Below are positions 1-17,502 of a DNA stretch of 64,000 bases, piece after piece. Below the pieces are notes generated by a model. The model did no database searches. It had not been told where the DNA came from and was given only the letters and a program-made list of their open reading frames with translations. How positions within the stretch are numbered: the stretch's first letter is position 1; each line of letters starts with the position of its first letter. A program made the position numbers and the translations under genes. Source of the stretch: Paraphysomonas bandaiensis (lineage: Eukaryota; Chrysophyceae); assembly GCA_965644295.1 (NCBI GenBank), contig CBFFRP010000184.1, forward strand, positions 62,001 to 126,000, read 5' to 3'.

Positions 1-3000
1 ATTCTGTACTTTCAAAACTATGCCCATTGAATGTTAGTTTGGGCACAACAAACTTTGCTTCATGTGCGATTGGAGCAATACAACTAACTTCATTGGCATC
101 AGGGTCCACAACTAAAGCATCACTGACAAAATCATCAAACATACATCTAACAGTGCCAATATGTACGATGTTTGACAACCGAGGAGATTTGATACTAAAC
201 TTTACCACAGTGCCACCGTCTACAATACCACTATCTGGGAGCATCATGTCCACTCGAAGACGACCAGAATATAAAAACGGTATAGAATTTGTCGTATATG
301 TGCTTGTATTACGGCAGAATACACGTACATCGACTACTGAGTCCAAATAACTATTCAAACTTGGCGGTGTCTGACACGTAATTGAAACAGCGGTAGTCGA
401 TTCTGGCAGGGCAAGCATCGATACTCCCGAAAATTCACACGAATACAAAAAGGATGGGTTAAAGCCGATTCCCGAGAGATGAACCACGGTATATCCAGTT
501 GCAGGACCAATATCAGGGGATATACTAGTCAAAGAAAATTCCTCGTAAACAAATATATGTGCGACATGTCTAAAATCGACGCCATTTTCAGTGTACTCCA
601 ATTCCATTTCACCTGCACGAAGAAGGGGTGGCAGCATACAAAATACTCTAGTCGATGATTCAAAAACCGCAGTAAGAAAATATTCGCCTAATCGACAGGC
701 TCGCTCAGAGTAATCACCGAAGCCTTCGCCACTAATCGCAATAAAGGAGCCCTTCGATGGAACAACCGACACATCAGTGCTAGATACACCACTTATTGAA
801 AAAGGGGTCGTATATTCGAAATACATTCCAGTCGTGAAGTTGCTCGAATCGTAAGTAACGGAAAACATTTCTTTAGACGGTGTTGAAAGTGCTGGAGATA
901 TGCAATGCAAAACGGATGATGAAATGCGTCTAGCAAATGACGAAAGAGGCCCAAAAACACAACGAATATCATTTCTATTTGGAAACGACTCTCCCCGAAC
1001 TTCTATGACTGTGCCACCAGATATGTCTCCATGATATGGACTGATTGAGTTTACAACGACGTGCGAATGGTATACAATCTCAAAAGGTGTAGCAGGAAAA
1101 AAATCATTACCATTCAAAGACACTTGTAATGCTAATGTACCTGGAAAATTTCTTCCAGGGATAGAGCATGATATGACGTTGTCACTAAGAATCACACCGG
1201 TAGTTACACCAGTTCCAGCCTTACAGAATGCAACCGTGTTTGGGACAGAAAATCCTGCACCATGAACACTAACTTTACCACCCTCCAGAGGTATTTCATT
1301 CGGTACAACTTTTATAACTGAGGGATCCGCAAAGTAGTAAAATGTCACACCTGACGATGACACAATATTGCCACCAATACCGACATGAATGGGAATGGGT
1401 CCTACGTATGATGGCGGCAAGGTACATGACACTGAAGACGGAGATTCGAACACTGCCGGAACTATATGACGACCAATAATGCATTCATAACTTACAGATG
1501 ACATGAACAAAGATCCGAGTATATTAACCCTGGTCCCTCCAGTTACACTACCTGATGATGGAACAACATGTCTAATTCCAATCGGTCGCATAAGTACAAA
1601 AGGAAGTCCAAGATGACCGACGGCATCAGCAGTTACCAATGAAATACTGACGACATCAAATGAAAACGGCGTTGAAATATTCAGTGGACAGAGAACAGTG
1701 GTCGAATCTATAACACTCGCCATTACTATGTTCATAGCATTTTTGTTAAAACTACAGTACATTGCACTGTCGTAACCAACTCCAACATCAGTTGTTATGT
1801 ATATATCACTATATTCCCCAAGCAGTCCAACTGAAGGAGACAAGTGCACGGCACGTGGCATATCGAACACTTCAAAAGACGATTCGACAATGACAGCCCC
1901 AGCGACAACCCACGAAACTGTGTGTTTACCGTGTTCTAGCTCAGCGAATGATACATCGCAAGTAACTGAAGTATTCCCAACTGACGCAATCACTCTAGTT
2001 CTTTGAATTCCATTTACTACACAAAACGAATGCTCATCGGGAACAAGAAGTTCTCTATCGAAATCAAATGTGTACGCCGACTGCGTCTGAAGTCCATAAG
2101 GTATTCTCGCAGGCTTCGAGGAAAGTAGACTTGGGGTCGGGAGAACTTCGAAATCCACAAAATTTGATGTTGCTGTATTCCCAATTCGAAGTGAAAGTGA
2201 AGTTAAACCAGGAGGAATTCTTTCCTCCTGTGCACTGCAAGTACTCCGCATCAACACATCCTCTCCCACGTGCACAAAGGTTGACACGCAAGGTACTTCC
2301 AACACGTTCCCGATGACGCAAGAAACATCTCTATTTAAGTCAACTATAGGATTCGATATCAAAAGATGGAGTTTGAATCCGCCTTTATCGAACACTTTCG
2401 ACGGAGAATAACTTTCAATGTTCGGTGGCAACATGCAATTTACTGCTCCGAGGGAAAAGAAGTAATGTCCGTCTAAAGACAACTCAATCCCAATGGTTGC
2501 AGATAAATTCGTACACATTAAAGAGCATACGACGGCGGTATTATTGATGACATTGACGTCGACAATTTCCATATCCCGTCCGAGAGAGTTTGACCTACAA
2601 GCTACACGATATCCGAATTCATCCAGTCTAAGTGGTTCGTCGAACCGTACTATCACGGGTGTAGGGTCATTTGATGGAGAAATAGTTAAGGGTTTGATCT
2701 CGTCAACCTTCGGAAGATAGTAATATGTCACATTCGCTTCGTATACTGGATCAACTTGACCGTCCAACATTAAATACGTGGGCACAAGCAGGGTATTCGT
2801 TCCATTTGTTTTAAAATAGCCTGCCCAATCATGTCCACTCAACACGCTTTGTTTCGGACAAGGGCATGCGACGTGTGTGTCCGTTACTTCGACAGGTGGA
2901 AATGACAACGAGCCCACATGACAAGATACCATGTCGCCATATTGTTCTAGGTGGGATCCGTAGATATAAAAACCTGTTGTCGAACCACGGTGAGGGCAGA

Positions 3001-6000
3001 ATACCTTTTCGTTCAGTGCTCTTGAGAAAACAGGACTTTCTAGTACCATAACAGAAAGTTTCGACGACTCAACATCAATCTGATTAATAGATATATCAAC
3101 ATCTCTGAAGGAAGGGTACGATATAGACGACAACTCCACCGTGCACTGCATTAAACTTGAGCTGAGAACAGAAGCATTGAAAAATATGCCATCTACATAG
3201 CAGGAAAGGAGCGGTGTCTGTCGAAACCCTTCACCAGATAGAGTCAAAACTGTAGGGGTGTTTTCAGCAACTACTTTGGGGTTCACATCAGAAATTTCAG
3301 CTGATGCGACAATTGTCAGCGCTGTTACGAACACAGAATTTGGGTTATGCTGCAGCGAAAACCCAATCAAAATGTGATCAGCCGACCGACCTGATGCTAT
3401 TAATTCACTGGTTAAAATACTTGGGCACTGGCAAAACAGTGAGGTTGAGTTGGTAGAAATCGGAGCCACAGTATACGTCTGCTCCAAGAACGAAGGTGCA
3501 AATTCGCATTTGATGTCATCATATCCATCAAAACTACCCACCAACTCAACAACAGTGACTTCATTCGTCGAAATTACTTGTGGGTAAACAGATGTCACAT
3601 TGGGATGACTCAAAATTCTGAGAGTATGCGACTTTACAAATAACCTTTGCCCTGTACTATGGATAACAACATTTATGTCGTAGTAACCAGGAGGAATAGC
3701 CGACGTAATGTTACAAATTATCACTGCACCGGAATCAGTGTCACTCCAATCTGCGGGGAAGCTTGCTGACAATGATTCAACAAGGCAACGCAACTTGGTC
3801 GCCTGCAGCTGCGGCATCATAGCCTTGCCGACGGAAAATACAACAGCCTTGTCCATGTCCATCTCAAAGAAAGTAGATGGAGTCATATGTGTAACGCGAA
3901 TTTGTGAAACCACTTCCACAGAGAGTTTATCAATTGGGTCAATAAATTGTTGGCCATTTAAACTAAAACTCACACGATATACTCCCTCTCGCAATGGAGG
4001 AACAGAACAAACCGCTACTTTGTTGCTAATAATTACCATTGGCAGAGTGGATGATCCAACTCGACAAACAGCGGTTCGATGAGGATGAGAAGTTACATTT
4101 TGTGATGTCTCATGGAAATGATTTCCAGTGAACAGAATATTAAATGAAATATCAGCAATAGCCACGTCTGGGGAAACAATATTAATAATAGGCTGAACTA
4201 CGTATGAAAAAATTAGAGTGCTTTCAAGAAGCGTATGACCACCGTCAATTGATAGTTGCAGTGGTACATCAACGCGGGAATGGTTTGAAGTCAAGCTATG
4301 GGCAGGAGACGTGCATACAGCTCTATTGAGGTCAACATACTCAGCAACAACAAGTTCACCATCAAATGAACATAGAGCGGCAGCCGGACCGCCTTGACCA
4401 ACACCTTCCGCGGAAATAAGCACTTTTACGCCGCCTTCAGGAAACCCAAGAAGTGGTGAACCAGATATTTCCGATGGAACAAACAGCTTTAAGATAGTGA
4501 GCCCTGTATCATAGTCCTCAAAACAATTCAACTTTAAAGTCAACGGAGATTCGAATCCATGATCAATAGAGGACCACTGAGAGGGAATAGGACATCGAAG
4601 TTCAGTGGAAGACAGCACATCTCCTTCAGTAACATCGAACCCAAACGCACAACATATTCTATTGAGGTCATCAAAACCATGCCCTCTCAAAAGTACACTT
4701 GTAGCTGAGTCAGAAACTGCTGTCGGAGATACAGAGTAGATACTTGGAGGCGATACGTACGTAAATTTATGACCAGTCGGTACAAAGTCAATCCCATTGG
4801 GAGACACTGATATCTCCACAGTTGACGGAGTACTGCTTGGGACACGACAATTTAGAGCCCAACCTGCAACACCAGCTCTTAGAAACGTAGACGAGAACTC
4901 GGACACCTTCTCGCCGAAACGACATTTCCAGTCTCCATATCCAGTCATGTTGCTGCTGTACAAGACGACATCAACACCACCAAACTCTGTGCTCAAAAGC
5001 GAATTTACTTCATCAAAAGTTGGAGGATTCACAAAGCGGAATGGTACCACTAAGAGTGAAATTTCAGTGCTTCTGGAATGAATAGATAAAATAGCATCAA
5101 CTGCAGCATCTACAGATGGGGAGTGGCAGTAAGCCGATTTACTCGATGCAATTATCACATCAGTTTCTACCACTTTATTGTTGTAAGTAAAGGCGCAGTA
5201 ATACACATCGTCCGAAGAAAACCCGTTACCCACAATAGAGAGTCGCGTGCCACCGTACGTCAAGCTTACATGAGGGGTGACGGAGTTTACTGGGGCGTTT
5301 TCAATAAAATGAAATGACAGGAAATGAGATTTCCAAGACTCATCAACGACAAGTGCTGATATCGGCGTGTAGGCACTGCATATTACTACTCTCACTAACA
5401 CCTGCCCATGATCATGTGCTGGTGTTTTACAAAGAGTCTCTGTGAACACTTCATATTCTGTAAATGCGAGAGCATTTGATAGCACGCCATCTATCTCGCA
5501 ACATATTTCAACACCAGACGTATCAGGTATACCTAGTGCACCACCTAAAACTGCAATTTCTTGTCCACCAGATACGCTACCAGTCTCGGGCGTAACCCGA
5601 TCCAAAAACAAACGAGGGACAATCTCAATGGATTCTAGCACAGTGAAGTGCTCCCGATTTAAAGATAGTTCCAGGTTATACTTTCCGGGAGGAAGAGATG
5701 GAACAGTGCAATACACTACGCTCTTCAACACATCCGCATTGGAGACAGTCCCATCAACACGGCACAATGCATTACCAGCATTGATAGTTTCAAAAAAACG
5801 CACAGCAACTTTCCAGCCTCCTGTCTCTGGGCCAATCCTCGGACTCACAGAAATAGTGTTCAAAGGATCAAAGTATTTAAAAGTAGCGAAGCTCCAACTC
5901 TGAAGAGTTCTACCTGTGAGTATACTGACATCAACTAGACTGTCACTGTAGAGACCGGTTGGCGACACGCAGCTCACAGACGTGGGGGACAAATACGTTG

Positions 6001-9000
6001 CTTCCATTAACACCCTACCAAATGAACAGTGGTATGAACTCTCTGGGGAAAAACCAGTGCCCGTGACAACGACACTGGTGCCACCAGTCCGAGGGCCGGA
6101 TGTGGGGCTAACGTAATTCACATACACTGGGGAGACATATGTGAACTGTATTCCGCTCGAGGTAAAATCAATGCCATTATTGGATACTTCCACATCAACA
6201 GTCGCGGCCACAATGGAAATTGGTGACCGACATATCACGGCTGTGCTGTTGACGTATACTGCCAGCACTATACTCCTACCAAATTTACATTTTAATCCAG
6301 CGCTCTCCACGAAATGAAACCCATAAACAGCTACCTCAGTACCTCCTGAGGTATATCCAACGCTTGGACTGATGCCGCTAATCAATTCTCTTTCAATAAA
6401 ATAATATCGTAAGAACGAGGAACTGAACTGCTGTCCGTTATTACTCAGTCGAATATCAACAGCGCCCGGAATGTGTCCAGGTGTAATACAAGTCACCGAA
6501 TTAGACGACACACGGGTGGCTAGTACGCGATAACTTGACGAGCCAAACTCACACATCATTTGCGTACGAGGTCCAAAGTTAGATCCACTGACCTTCAATT
6601 CCGTACCCCCGCTTTCAGGTCCAAATGAGGGTTCCACAGCCATTATATTTATATCATCCAAATATTCAAATATAATTCCCGTCGAAACATAGTGGACACC
6701 ATTCACTGATAACTCTAACTCATGTCGGCCAGATAGCGTTTGAGAAGGAGAAACGCAAGTAATATGACTCTCAGAAACGTAAGATGCAATAGAAGTGAAA
6801 TCCCCGAAACGACAGACTGTCTTATCCCTCAGAAAGTTTGATCCATATATGTGAATCACAGTACCCCCTGACTTGGGACCGAAGTTGGGTTCAATAGATG
6901 ATATCTTCGGCTTGCTAACAAAAGAAAGAGGAATTTTGTGCCCAGAAAGATCGACACCGTTTAGTGACACATCGAGGAAAACATTTCCTTGAATGAGGTA
7001 TGGCGCAATGCAACGAATTGCAGTCCCATTAATAATTTCCATTGCAGGCACAAATTCACCATTGAACACACAAAACGGCTCACTACCTCCCTGAAACGCC
7101 GTTCCAAAAATAGTAATTGGATGGTCACTTCCACTTATTAGGGTAGTCGGAATAGCGTTGCTGAGGGTGGCCTGTGAGGTATACCGAAACCGTAATTTCG
7201 AATCAATGTAATCCTTTCCGTTCAGGGATAGACGTAAAAAAGTATCCGTTGGAAAATGTTTCGGTGTTGTGCACATCATACTAGTTTTAGAAATATACTG
7301 CGCGGCGGTTACGATAGTGTCAAACATACACGTCGCCTCTGAAGACCATGTAAATCCTGACCCTGATATAAGGACATTCTGTCCTCCAAGTTCGCTGCTA
7401 CTGGATGGAAAAACTCCATGAAGAAGTGGAGGATCATAGAAGTGAAACGGGAAGCCACCAACATCACCAACACCAGCCGCATAGACCAATCGAATTTCTT
7501 GAGGATAGCCTTTTGCTGAGAACTCAAGATACTGTGTTTCACATTGCCATACGTTTTCACCCACTTTGACAACGACAGAATAAATATTACCGAATGTACA
7601 GTATAGCGGCATATTCGATACTTCGTTGCCAATAGATATAGATATCACCGTACCACCAGCTCGTGAACCAGATGTGGGACTCGTACTGATCACATTAAGA
7701 AGTGACACATAAGTAAATTTCAATCCACTAGAAGTAAAATCAACTCCGTTATTCGCAATATCAAAATCAACAGCTCCGACAGAAGTAGATATAGGAGACC
7801 GACATTTCATCAGCGTGCTATTAACATAATGTGCAACAACAAGAGTCGAGCCAAACTTGCACTTCGAAACAGTAGAGTTTACAAAATTCGATCCCCTAAT
7901 AGTAACATCAGATCCACCGCTAAGCACACCAGCAGAAGGGAAAAAGGAGGTTGCAAATTGCTGTGGGTGGAACTCAAAAGTCTTATGTGATTCGCTAAAC
8001 TGCTGTCCGTTATTACTCAGTCGAATATCAACAGCGCCCGGAATGTGTCCAGGTGTAATACAAGTCACCGAATTAGACGACACACGGGTGGCTAGTACGC
8101 GATAACTTGACGAGCCAAACTCACACATCATTTGCGTACGAGGTCCAAAGTTAGATCCACTGACCTTCAATTCCGTACCCCCGCTTTCAGGTCCAAATGA
8201 GGGTTCCACAGCCATTATATTTATATCATCCAAATATTCAAATATAATTCCCGTCGAAACATAGTGGACACCATTCACTGATAACTCTAACTCATGTCGG
8301 CCAGATAGCGTTTGAGAAGGAGAAACGCAAGTAATATGACTCTCAGAAACGTAAGATGCAATAGAAGTGAAATCCCCGAAACGACAGACTGTCTTATCCC
8401 TCAGAAAGTTTGATCCATATATGTGAATCACAGTACCCCCTGACTTGGGACCGAAGTTGGGATATAGTGACTCTGCAAGAGGTGGGTCGGCGTAATAAAG
8501 TCGCAACCCCGAGGTTGTTAAATCGATTCCATTTACAGAAACTTCAAATTTTAAATCACCACTAAACGATCTCGGAAGTGGACAGTCAAATGTTGTTGCA
8601 TTGTGTGCAGGGCCTACAAATGTAGACAACCCTTCACCGTAGTAACATGTTTCAACAGTTTCTGCCACCGCAGTTGAAAGGGTCACAGTAATAGCGTCGG
8701 ATATACCAGCACTCAAAAGTTTTGGCTCAACGGATAATATAGACGGGTTTTCATAATAACGAAAAGGCACAGAAAAATCTTCACCATCATCAACAACAAA
8801 TCTCAAACTGCTACTACTTGATGTGTATTTGATGGGCGCATCACATTGAACAGATGTTGAAGTCAAGTACTGGCCAATCGTGGCAATTTCATCAAAATAA
8901 CAAACAAAATAGGACGACGCTCTGAAGTTATTACCGAGAATCGTTACTTTGGAGGTGCGACCAAGTGGCACAGATGATGGAACCACCCGTATGTTATCCA

Positions 9001-12000
9001 AAGCATCCACTATTCTGATATTACCCATTCTATGATAAGTATTTCCATTCAAAGATAACTGTAAAACAACCATTCCAGTTTCGTTAAATATAAACGGACA
9101 TGAGCACGACATGGGACTCAACATGACACCTCGAACTTCCATATTTTTATGCTTGCAAACAGGTGTCAAATAGTGATATATCTGTTCAAAAGAGATTAAT
9201 TCGTTTTCATTCCAAGTGAGTACTACCGACATTGGTGTATCTACCACACCAACTGCCGGAGATATATCAATAGCATCGAGTGGTGGATAAATTCCAATGT
9301 AAGAAGACGAGCCACCAGTCAGTGAAATATCACCACTGCGTATATCAAGTGATACACTTGCATTTAAACTATGCGGTTTTATTCCCATACATATCAATGA
9401 ATTCTCGCCGACGATGACTGCACCCACTAGATTATCTCCATCGATAATGCAAGTAATTTCCATAAAATCGAACAAATTTGCGGCAAAAACATTGACTGTG
9501 ACCTGTATACTAGACTGTTGATATAACGGTATAACAGGAGGTTGCAAATTCACAATTTCAAAAGGAGGTACTACAATGCCGCTAACCTCTGTCTCCACAT
9601 GTATTCCATTCTGTATTACACCGACAGAGAGTGTTCCATTCCCTAAAAACGTCGATGCAGCTGGAACAACGCAAGTGAGAGATGACGAATCCATGTAAAG
9701 AGGTTTATTTGTGTAGCCATTCACAGAACACGTTGTTGTTGCAGAAACGCGAAAGTTTTGCCCGTTAATCACAACCGCATTATCTATACCACGAGGGAAA
9801 TTTTTTGGAGATATTGAATGAATTTGAGGTGGATTCCAATATGTAAAAGGCAGCGATGACTGTGAAAACTGTATCCCATTTAGGGATACCCTCACCATGA
9901 CAATTTTTGGAATCGACATCACCGGTGTGACGCACATCAACTCATTACTTGATATAAACACAGCAGGTGTAGATATATCACCAAAAAGACAGAATAGAGT
10001 GTCATAATTTTTGAAATTGGAGCCAGTTAGCACCACGTCTTGCCCCCCAGAAATTACACCACCATTCGGAGACAACGAAGATAAAATAACTTCCGACTCA
10101 TACGTATAGACCATATCCGTTTCAAATACTAAATGTCCGTATGCAATACTAAAAGTGACCACGGCAGGGGACAGAAATGTACTCGTGTGCTGAGCAGGAG
10201 TGGTACACGAAATTGAGGATGTATTCATCCATATTACAGGAACATGTACATTTCCAAATACACACTCCAACCTGGGCGCATAATCGAAGATGCCGCTCAC
10301 CTCCAGTGGAGTACTACCGGAAACAGGCCCATGCATGACACTCATTGAGTATAAAACCGGTGCATTTAATATATAAAAATTCAACCCGTCCCCTGAGCTC
10401 CACATGTTATTTCCCCACACTAGTTTGACTGTATATAACCCTGCCAATGCGACTTCCGGTGACGTGCACGTGGACCTATCTGTGCCATATATAACCGCCG
10501 GTGTCGATATAATAGTCTGTCCATTCGACCATTCACAATTTTGAGAGCCAACATCAATGAAACCTGAGCCCACAAGAACAACAGCGTCACCACCAGATGA
10601 CAGTGCAACGTTGGGATAAAGCGCTGAGAGTGTCGGTGGAAGAACATAATCAAAATAGACGCCGGAAGTATTCAACAAGCCCATTGTAGTTTCCAGCTGA
10701 ACAATTGTTCTTTTCGGAAAAGGAGCCGAAGGAGTAAGGCACGAAAGTTCCGACGGCGATAACACTGTAGCTTTGGAGCGCAAACCACCAATATCTCTGA
10801 ATACACAATGCAAGTCAAAGATGTCACTGAAATTAGAGCCAAACAACACAACTTGAGTATTTCCCTCTACAGCGCCAATTTTTGGAGAAATACTTTCCAA
10901 AACAGGTGGGGCATACAAATGCACAACATGGCCAGTATCATGAAATTGCCGCCCATTAGAAGAAAGCATAACCGAGACACGACCAACTGTACCCTGGAGT
11001 ACACTCGGCAGCACACATTCCAGAGTAGAACTTGAAAAATACAGAGCTGGAGTATTGCCGACATTGTCGAACCGACATGCAGTACGCGATGAATTGACGA
11101 AACCCGACCCACGAAGCTGAATGACTTGTCCACCAGCTATACTTGCCGGCAAAATTGATGGCTCTACCCAGTACACAGTCGGAATAATAGCAAAAGTGAA
11201 CCACAGATGCTGCTGATGCGACTCCTGTACACTATATACAACAGACACAGGAACATCTCCACTGACATTCATGGAAGGTGAATTACACATGACTGCGATG
11301 GGCGATAGGCGAGTCGCAGGGGTGTAGACTCCATCTCCAAACAAACAAAATACTGGAGCTGGAAGTAGGTTCTGTACACGAACAATAAGTTCAGTTCCAC
11401 CATAAGTACTGCCTACGTCCGGAGAAATTGACTCCAATACTACAGGAGAAGACACATAAGCGGTCATCGGGTTGCTGACAACTCCAGCTTCAGTGATAAC
11501 ATTGATCACCACACTCCCTTCCCTCAACAACACTCCAGCAGGTACATTACAGCGAACACGTTCATGTGATAAAACTTTTGCGGCTGAAGTAAACTCCCCG
11601 AATAAGCACAAACTCACATCCGACGTAAATGTCTTCCCCATTATATCCACATGGAACTCTTTGGAACTGTTTCCATTGCTATATGGAAAGACCACAGGCG
11701 ATAAATATAAAACTTCAGGAATCGAAGAAAATGATATACCCACCGGGAGGTTTATTCGTGATTGCATTGAATTCGATCTATCAACACCGTCTGATGCACT
11801 AACATTCAATGAAATATTGGTCGATGTAACTTGACGAGGAATAGATACTCGGATGTATGAAACAGATTCCGAGGCATCTTCAGCTGATGCAGTGTAAGTT
11901 ATCACTGTGTCGTTGAAGCCGTCCCCAACGGCAGTTGATGCAGAAAAGTCAAGGCCATAAGTACTTGCGAGAGTTACCGTCGCGGGGTTGTGCATGTCGC

Positions 12001-14037
12001 CATTGCTCGCAGATATACCAACCGTCATCGCCAATACATCATTAGTTTCCCACCCGTCAATATCAATAACTTGGAAAGGCTCCAACGACAATATTGAGTC
12101 CGACAAAACTACATCAAGGACATCAGTAACTGGGGAAATCGTTAGTTGAACTACTGCTTCTTCCGAACTACGCTCACTGACGGAGCAACTTACGGAGTAA
12201 GAAAGCCAATCACTACCAGAAAAATCTTTTATCGGCCAATATAATACTGTGTTCGACGTTAACGTACTTCCAGAAAACAATTGAGTCCCAGGATCTAGAC
12301 TAGGAAAAGGTGCGGTATTTATGCCATCTGGAGCGTCAAATAATAATCCATTTTCGGGAAGAGATACAATCCGAAACTCCAAATTCGAGCCTAGAGAATC
12401 CGAACTATTTAACATGATCAGCACAGGGTGGTCTTCCGATGTCGTGACAGTATCCGATATCGGTGCCTTAGATGTTACCCATTTGTCATTCGCAGACAGC
12501 TGTAGCTCCATCGAATATAAAGGAGAGAATGTCGCTTGCAAGTCATTAGTCATACTAGTAGTATATACCCCACGCCCTTCATCAAATGAAAAATAGGCAA
12601 TGACGTGACTTAGATCGCGTTCTTCCGGGGTAGATTTGAATAGCCGCAATATATCTGCTTCCACTGATATATTCCAAAGACTTAGCGAGTCCATAAGACC
12701 AGGATAATCTGTGGAATTATCGCTATCCATCACTCGTGGGGCGCCAATATACAGCATGTCTCCGTTATCAGGAATCACATCGGCAATCCATTTATTGGAA
12801 GCTACTTCAGTGCCATTCACGAACACACGGACATATTGGCCATCCCATGTAACACCCAAATGAAACCAACTAACGAAATCATGGATTTTAGAGTTACCAA
12901 TATTGGACCGCCACTCAAATGCCCAGTTCAAGCTACTACCGTCATCTGGGCGTGTCTCACCGAACTGCACACTGATCCAACGATCACCGGAAACAACGTC
13001 ATCTGACATTACCATTCTAAGCCCAAGTGACTGATCAGTCGTTTTTTCAAGTAAAACCATGTCGCCAATTAAATTCTGTAACGGGGGAAGCTGAAGCCAC
13101 ATCATTGCGCTGAATTGCATCAACGATCCGAAGGAACCTGAAGTATCAACATTGAGGCCGAAACCGTCCAGATCAACAGCAAAACCAGAGCTGCCAGCAA
13201 CGACTGGATAATGAATTCTTTGGGCCATACGTAAAAAATTCAGTTCGTCACAAGAAAGGGCACTCGCATATACAAAGAGGTTATCAACATGTCCAATGAA
13301 ACCTGGTGCATCAGGAGCACCACCCACGAGTAGCGCCCCCTCGGCGGGCTTAAACATGGAATCCAAAGCGGCGTACACCTCCCCGTCAACGATCAGGGTA
13401 GATTCACCAGTGAGTGCATTGTATGATACAGCCACAAACATCCACTCGTTTGGCCGCAACGTGTGACTATTATTGTTTGGAGTTGCACATGCCCGAAGTC
13501 CTCCATCAATAACGACCCCCCTCTGACAGCCGGCGGAGCTGAAATTGCTGTGGGTAAACAAATATCTAGGGCGATGATTATACATTAACGTATTAAAGGA
13601 TAACTACGTATGACATACCTATCACGTGATAGTTTACTGTCTTTTGAAGAAGGTCGAATCCATGCGCCAATAGTTAAGCTCGGCATACTTGTTGGATTAA
13701 GGTTTAAAGGAACTTCAATGAAGCTGCTACCATCAAAGAACAGACTCCATCCTTGAACAGCGATAGAGGAAGGCTTGGCCCCATAATTGACAGCCGGACC
13801 GGATAGTCTGAAAATAAATAATCAAAAATTTTGAAAATAAACATACACCTACCGTTCATACTGTGCGTCGCCGAATGGTGCAGCATTGAATAAATCATCA
13901 GGCTCCAAAGGAAAGAATCCGACCAGACGATCTTGCTTCAACAACGAGTAAGGCTCATACTCCAATGGAGATGACGCCGTTCTCGCAATAACAGCCGCAA
14001 AAAGTAAAAATAATATGACAGTACTGCTACTCAACAT
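1..14037 (-). CDS. Giant secreted/surface IPT/TIG-repeat protein with N-terminal LamG-like domains (3' end outside window)
   Basis: Three exons are visible: 13853-14037, 13619-13807 and 13565 down to base 1. They are joined by GT-AG introns of 45 bp (13808-13852) and 53 bp (13566-13618). The last exon stays open for 13.5 kb and runs off the left edge, giving at least about 4640 residues. The protein starts with a hydrophobic signal peptide (MLSSSTVILFLLFAAVIA). Two concanavalin/LamG-like modules follow, roughly residues 75-210 and 210-370. Next is a cadherin-like stretch with a DFSGSDWLSYSV motif. From there to the edge it is a chain of roughly 40 immunoglobulin-like IPT/TIG modules, recognised by the recurring SPxxGxxxGGTxVxxxGSxF start, conserved Cys pairs and a SxNGxxF end. 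Proteins of this kind (fibrocystin-like in general architecture) are usually extracellular adhesion or receptor proteins. Whether a membrane anchor follows cannot be seen. Two segments are identical at DNA level (see repeats). The family assignment is firm; the function is inferred. Confidence 0.9.
6426..6889. repeat. Copy 1 of a 464-bp identical direct repeat inside the TIG gene
   Basis: I compared this stretch line by line with 7998-8461 and saw no difference over 464 bp. The offset is 1572 bp (524 codons), so the reading frame is kept. It encodes about one and three quarter TIG modules. Confidence 0.95.
7998..8461. repeat. Copy 2 of the 464-bp identical direct repeat inside the TIG gene
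   Basis: This copy is identical to 6426-6889. Identity breaks sharply on both sides. To the left of each copy, the neighbouring modules (about 7680-7990 versus 6120-6420) are clearly paralogous but diverged. Confidence 0.95.
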
Positions 14038-14681
14038 CCTCTAAAAGAAATATAAACAACTCATAAAATTTCTAGCCATAATGCACCGCTGCACAAAATA
14101 TAATATTATAAGAGATATATACACATTAATTTGCGATGTGGTCGTGTAATAAATACTTGATCACAGTTTTGTGGTGCACACTGGTGGTTTAATGAGGTGT
14201 GTTTCACCATATCAGGCGTTTTGCTATTCAAAAGGGCGATCGATGTGTGTAGTTGGTTGTATTGTCTTGTATATTGGACACCTGTCGTTTCCTTTTCAGT
14301 CTACAATAAAACACATACATACCGCACACCGTTCTCAACGGAATGTTTTTTGCATACTTCTGTGCTGCAGTGGGATTCCTACCGCTGTATTCCATACTGT
14401 ATTGCAGTAGATACTTGTTTGTACTGTACCGCTGTGGTTGTACCTGGCTGTATTAGAAGGAGCATCGAAACAGGTACGCATGCCAAATCACATACGCTGC
14501 CGCACAGTAGTAGGATTCCCAAGTGCATATACCTCTATACCATATCCAGATATGCTTGAGAATTGATTAGAGAAGAATGTTCCTTTACATGCATAAGTGA
14601 GTCCAGCAAAACTGCACATTAAGCAGATAGCAACTCTGTTATGTACTATTAATTGTTTTACTACGATGAGCATCATTCAAT
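14038..14681. promoter_or_regulatory. Divergent spacer between the TIG gene and selenoprotein O
   Basis: This 644-bp spacer lies between two divergent start codons, so it should hold both promoters. The first 120 bp beside the TIG start are AT-rich. The middle (about 14340-14460) has repeated ATACTGTA, GCAGTA and GTACTGTACC words like those in the other divergent spacers. No convincing gene was seen; the short open frames have no recognisable domain. Confidence 0.4.
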
Positions 14682-17338
<2,657 letters not shown>

Positions 17339-17434
17339 CCACCCTCACATGCCGGTATTTTTCAGTGGTGTGCATTGCACTCTTTAAGAATTAGGCTGAC
17401 ATGTAGGGTGGTGAACTGTAACTGCATAGTTTTA

Positions 17435-17502
17435 TGGACCTCGTCCGTGAATGACTTAGGTTGCGTTGATGCCAACGTGTCTTGATGATAACGGACTGAG
17501 AC
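17435..17502 (+). promoter_or_regulatory. Candidate SECIS-like hairpin downstream of the SelO TGA
   Basis: About 100 bp after the stop, CTCGTCCGT (from about 17440) can pair with ACGGAC and, past one bulged T, GAG (ending near 17500). An ATGA (17451-17454) faces a TGAT (17483-17486), with a roughly 10-bp stem between them. The position suits a SECIS element. However, the apical loop is short and the AA/CC loop bases are not clearly placed, so this is only a candidate. A second weaker candidate lies at about 17738-17780. Confidence 0.22.

Noticed and set aside
14171-14559. Overlapping short + frames upstream of SelO.
   Set aside because: Low complexity, no domain, and located in the divergent promoter spacer.
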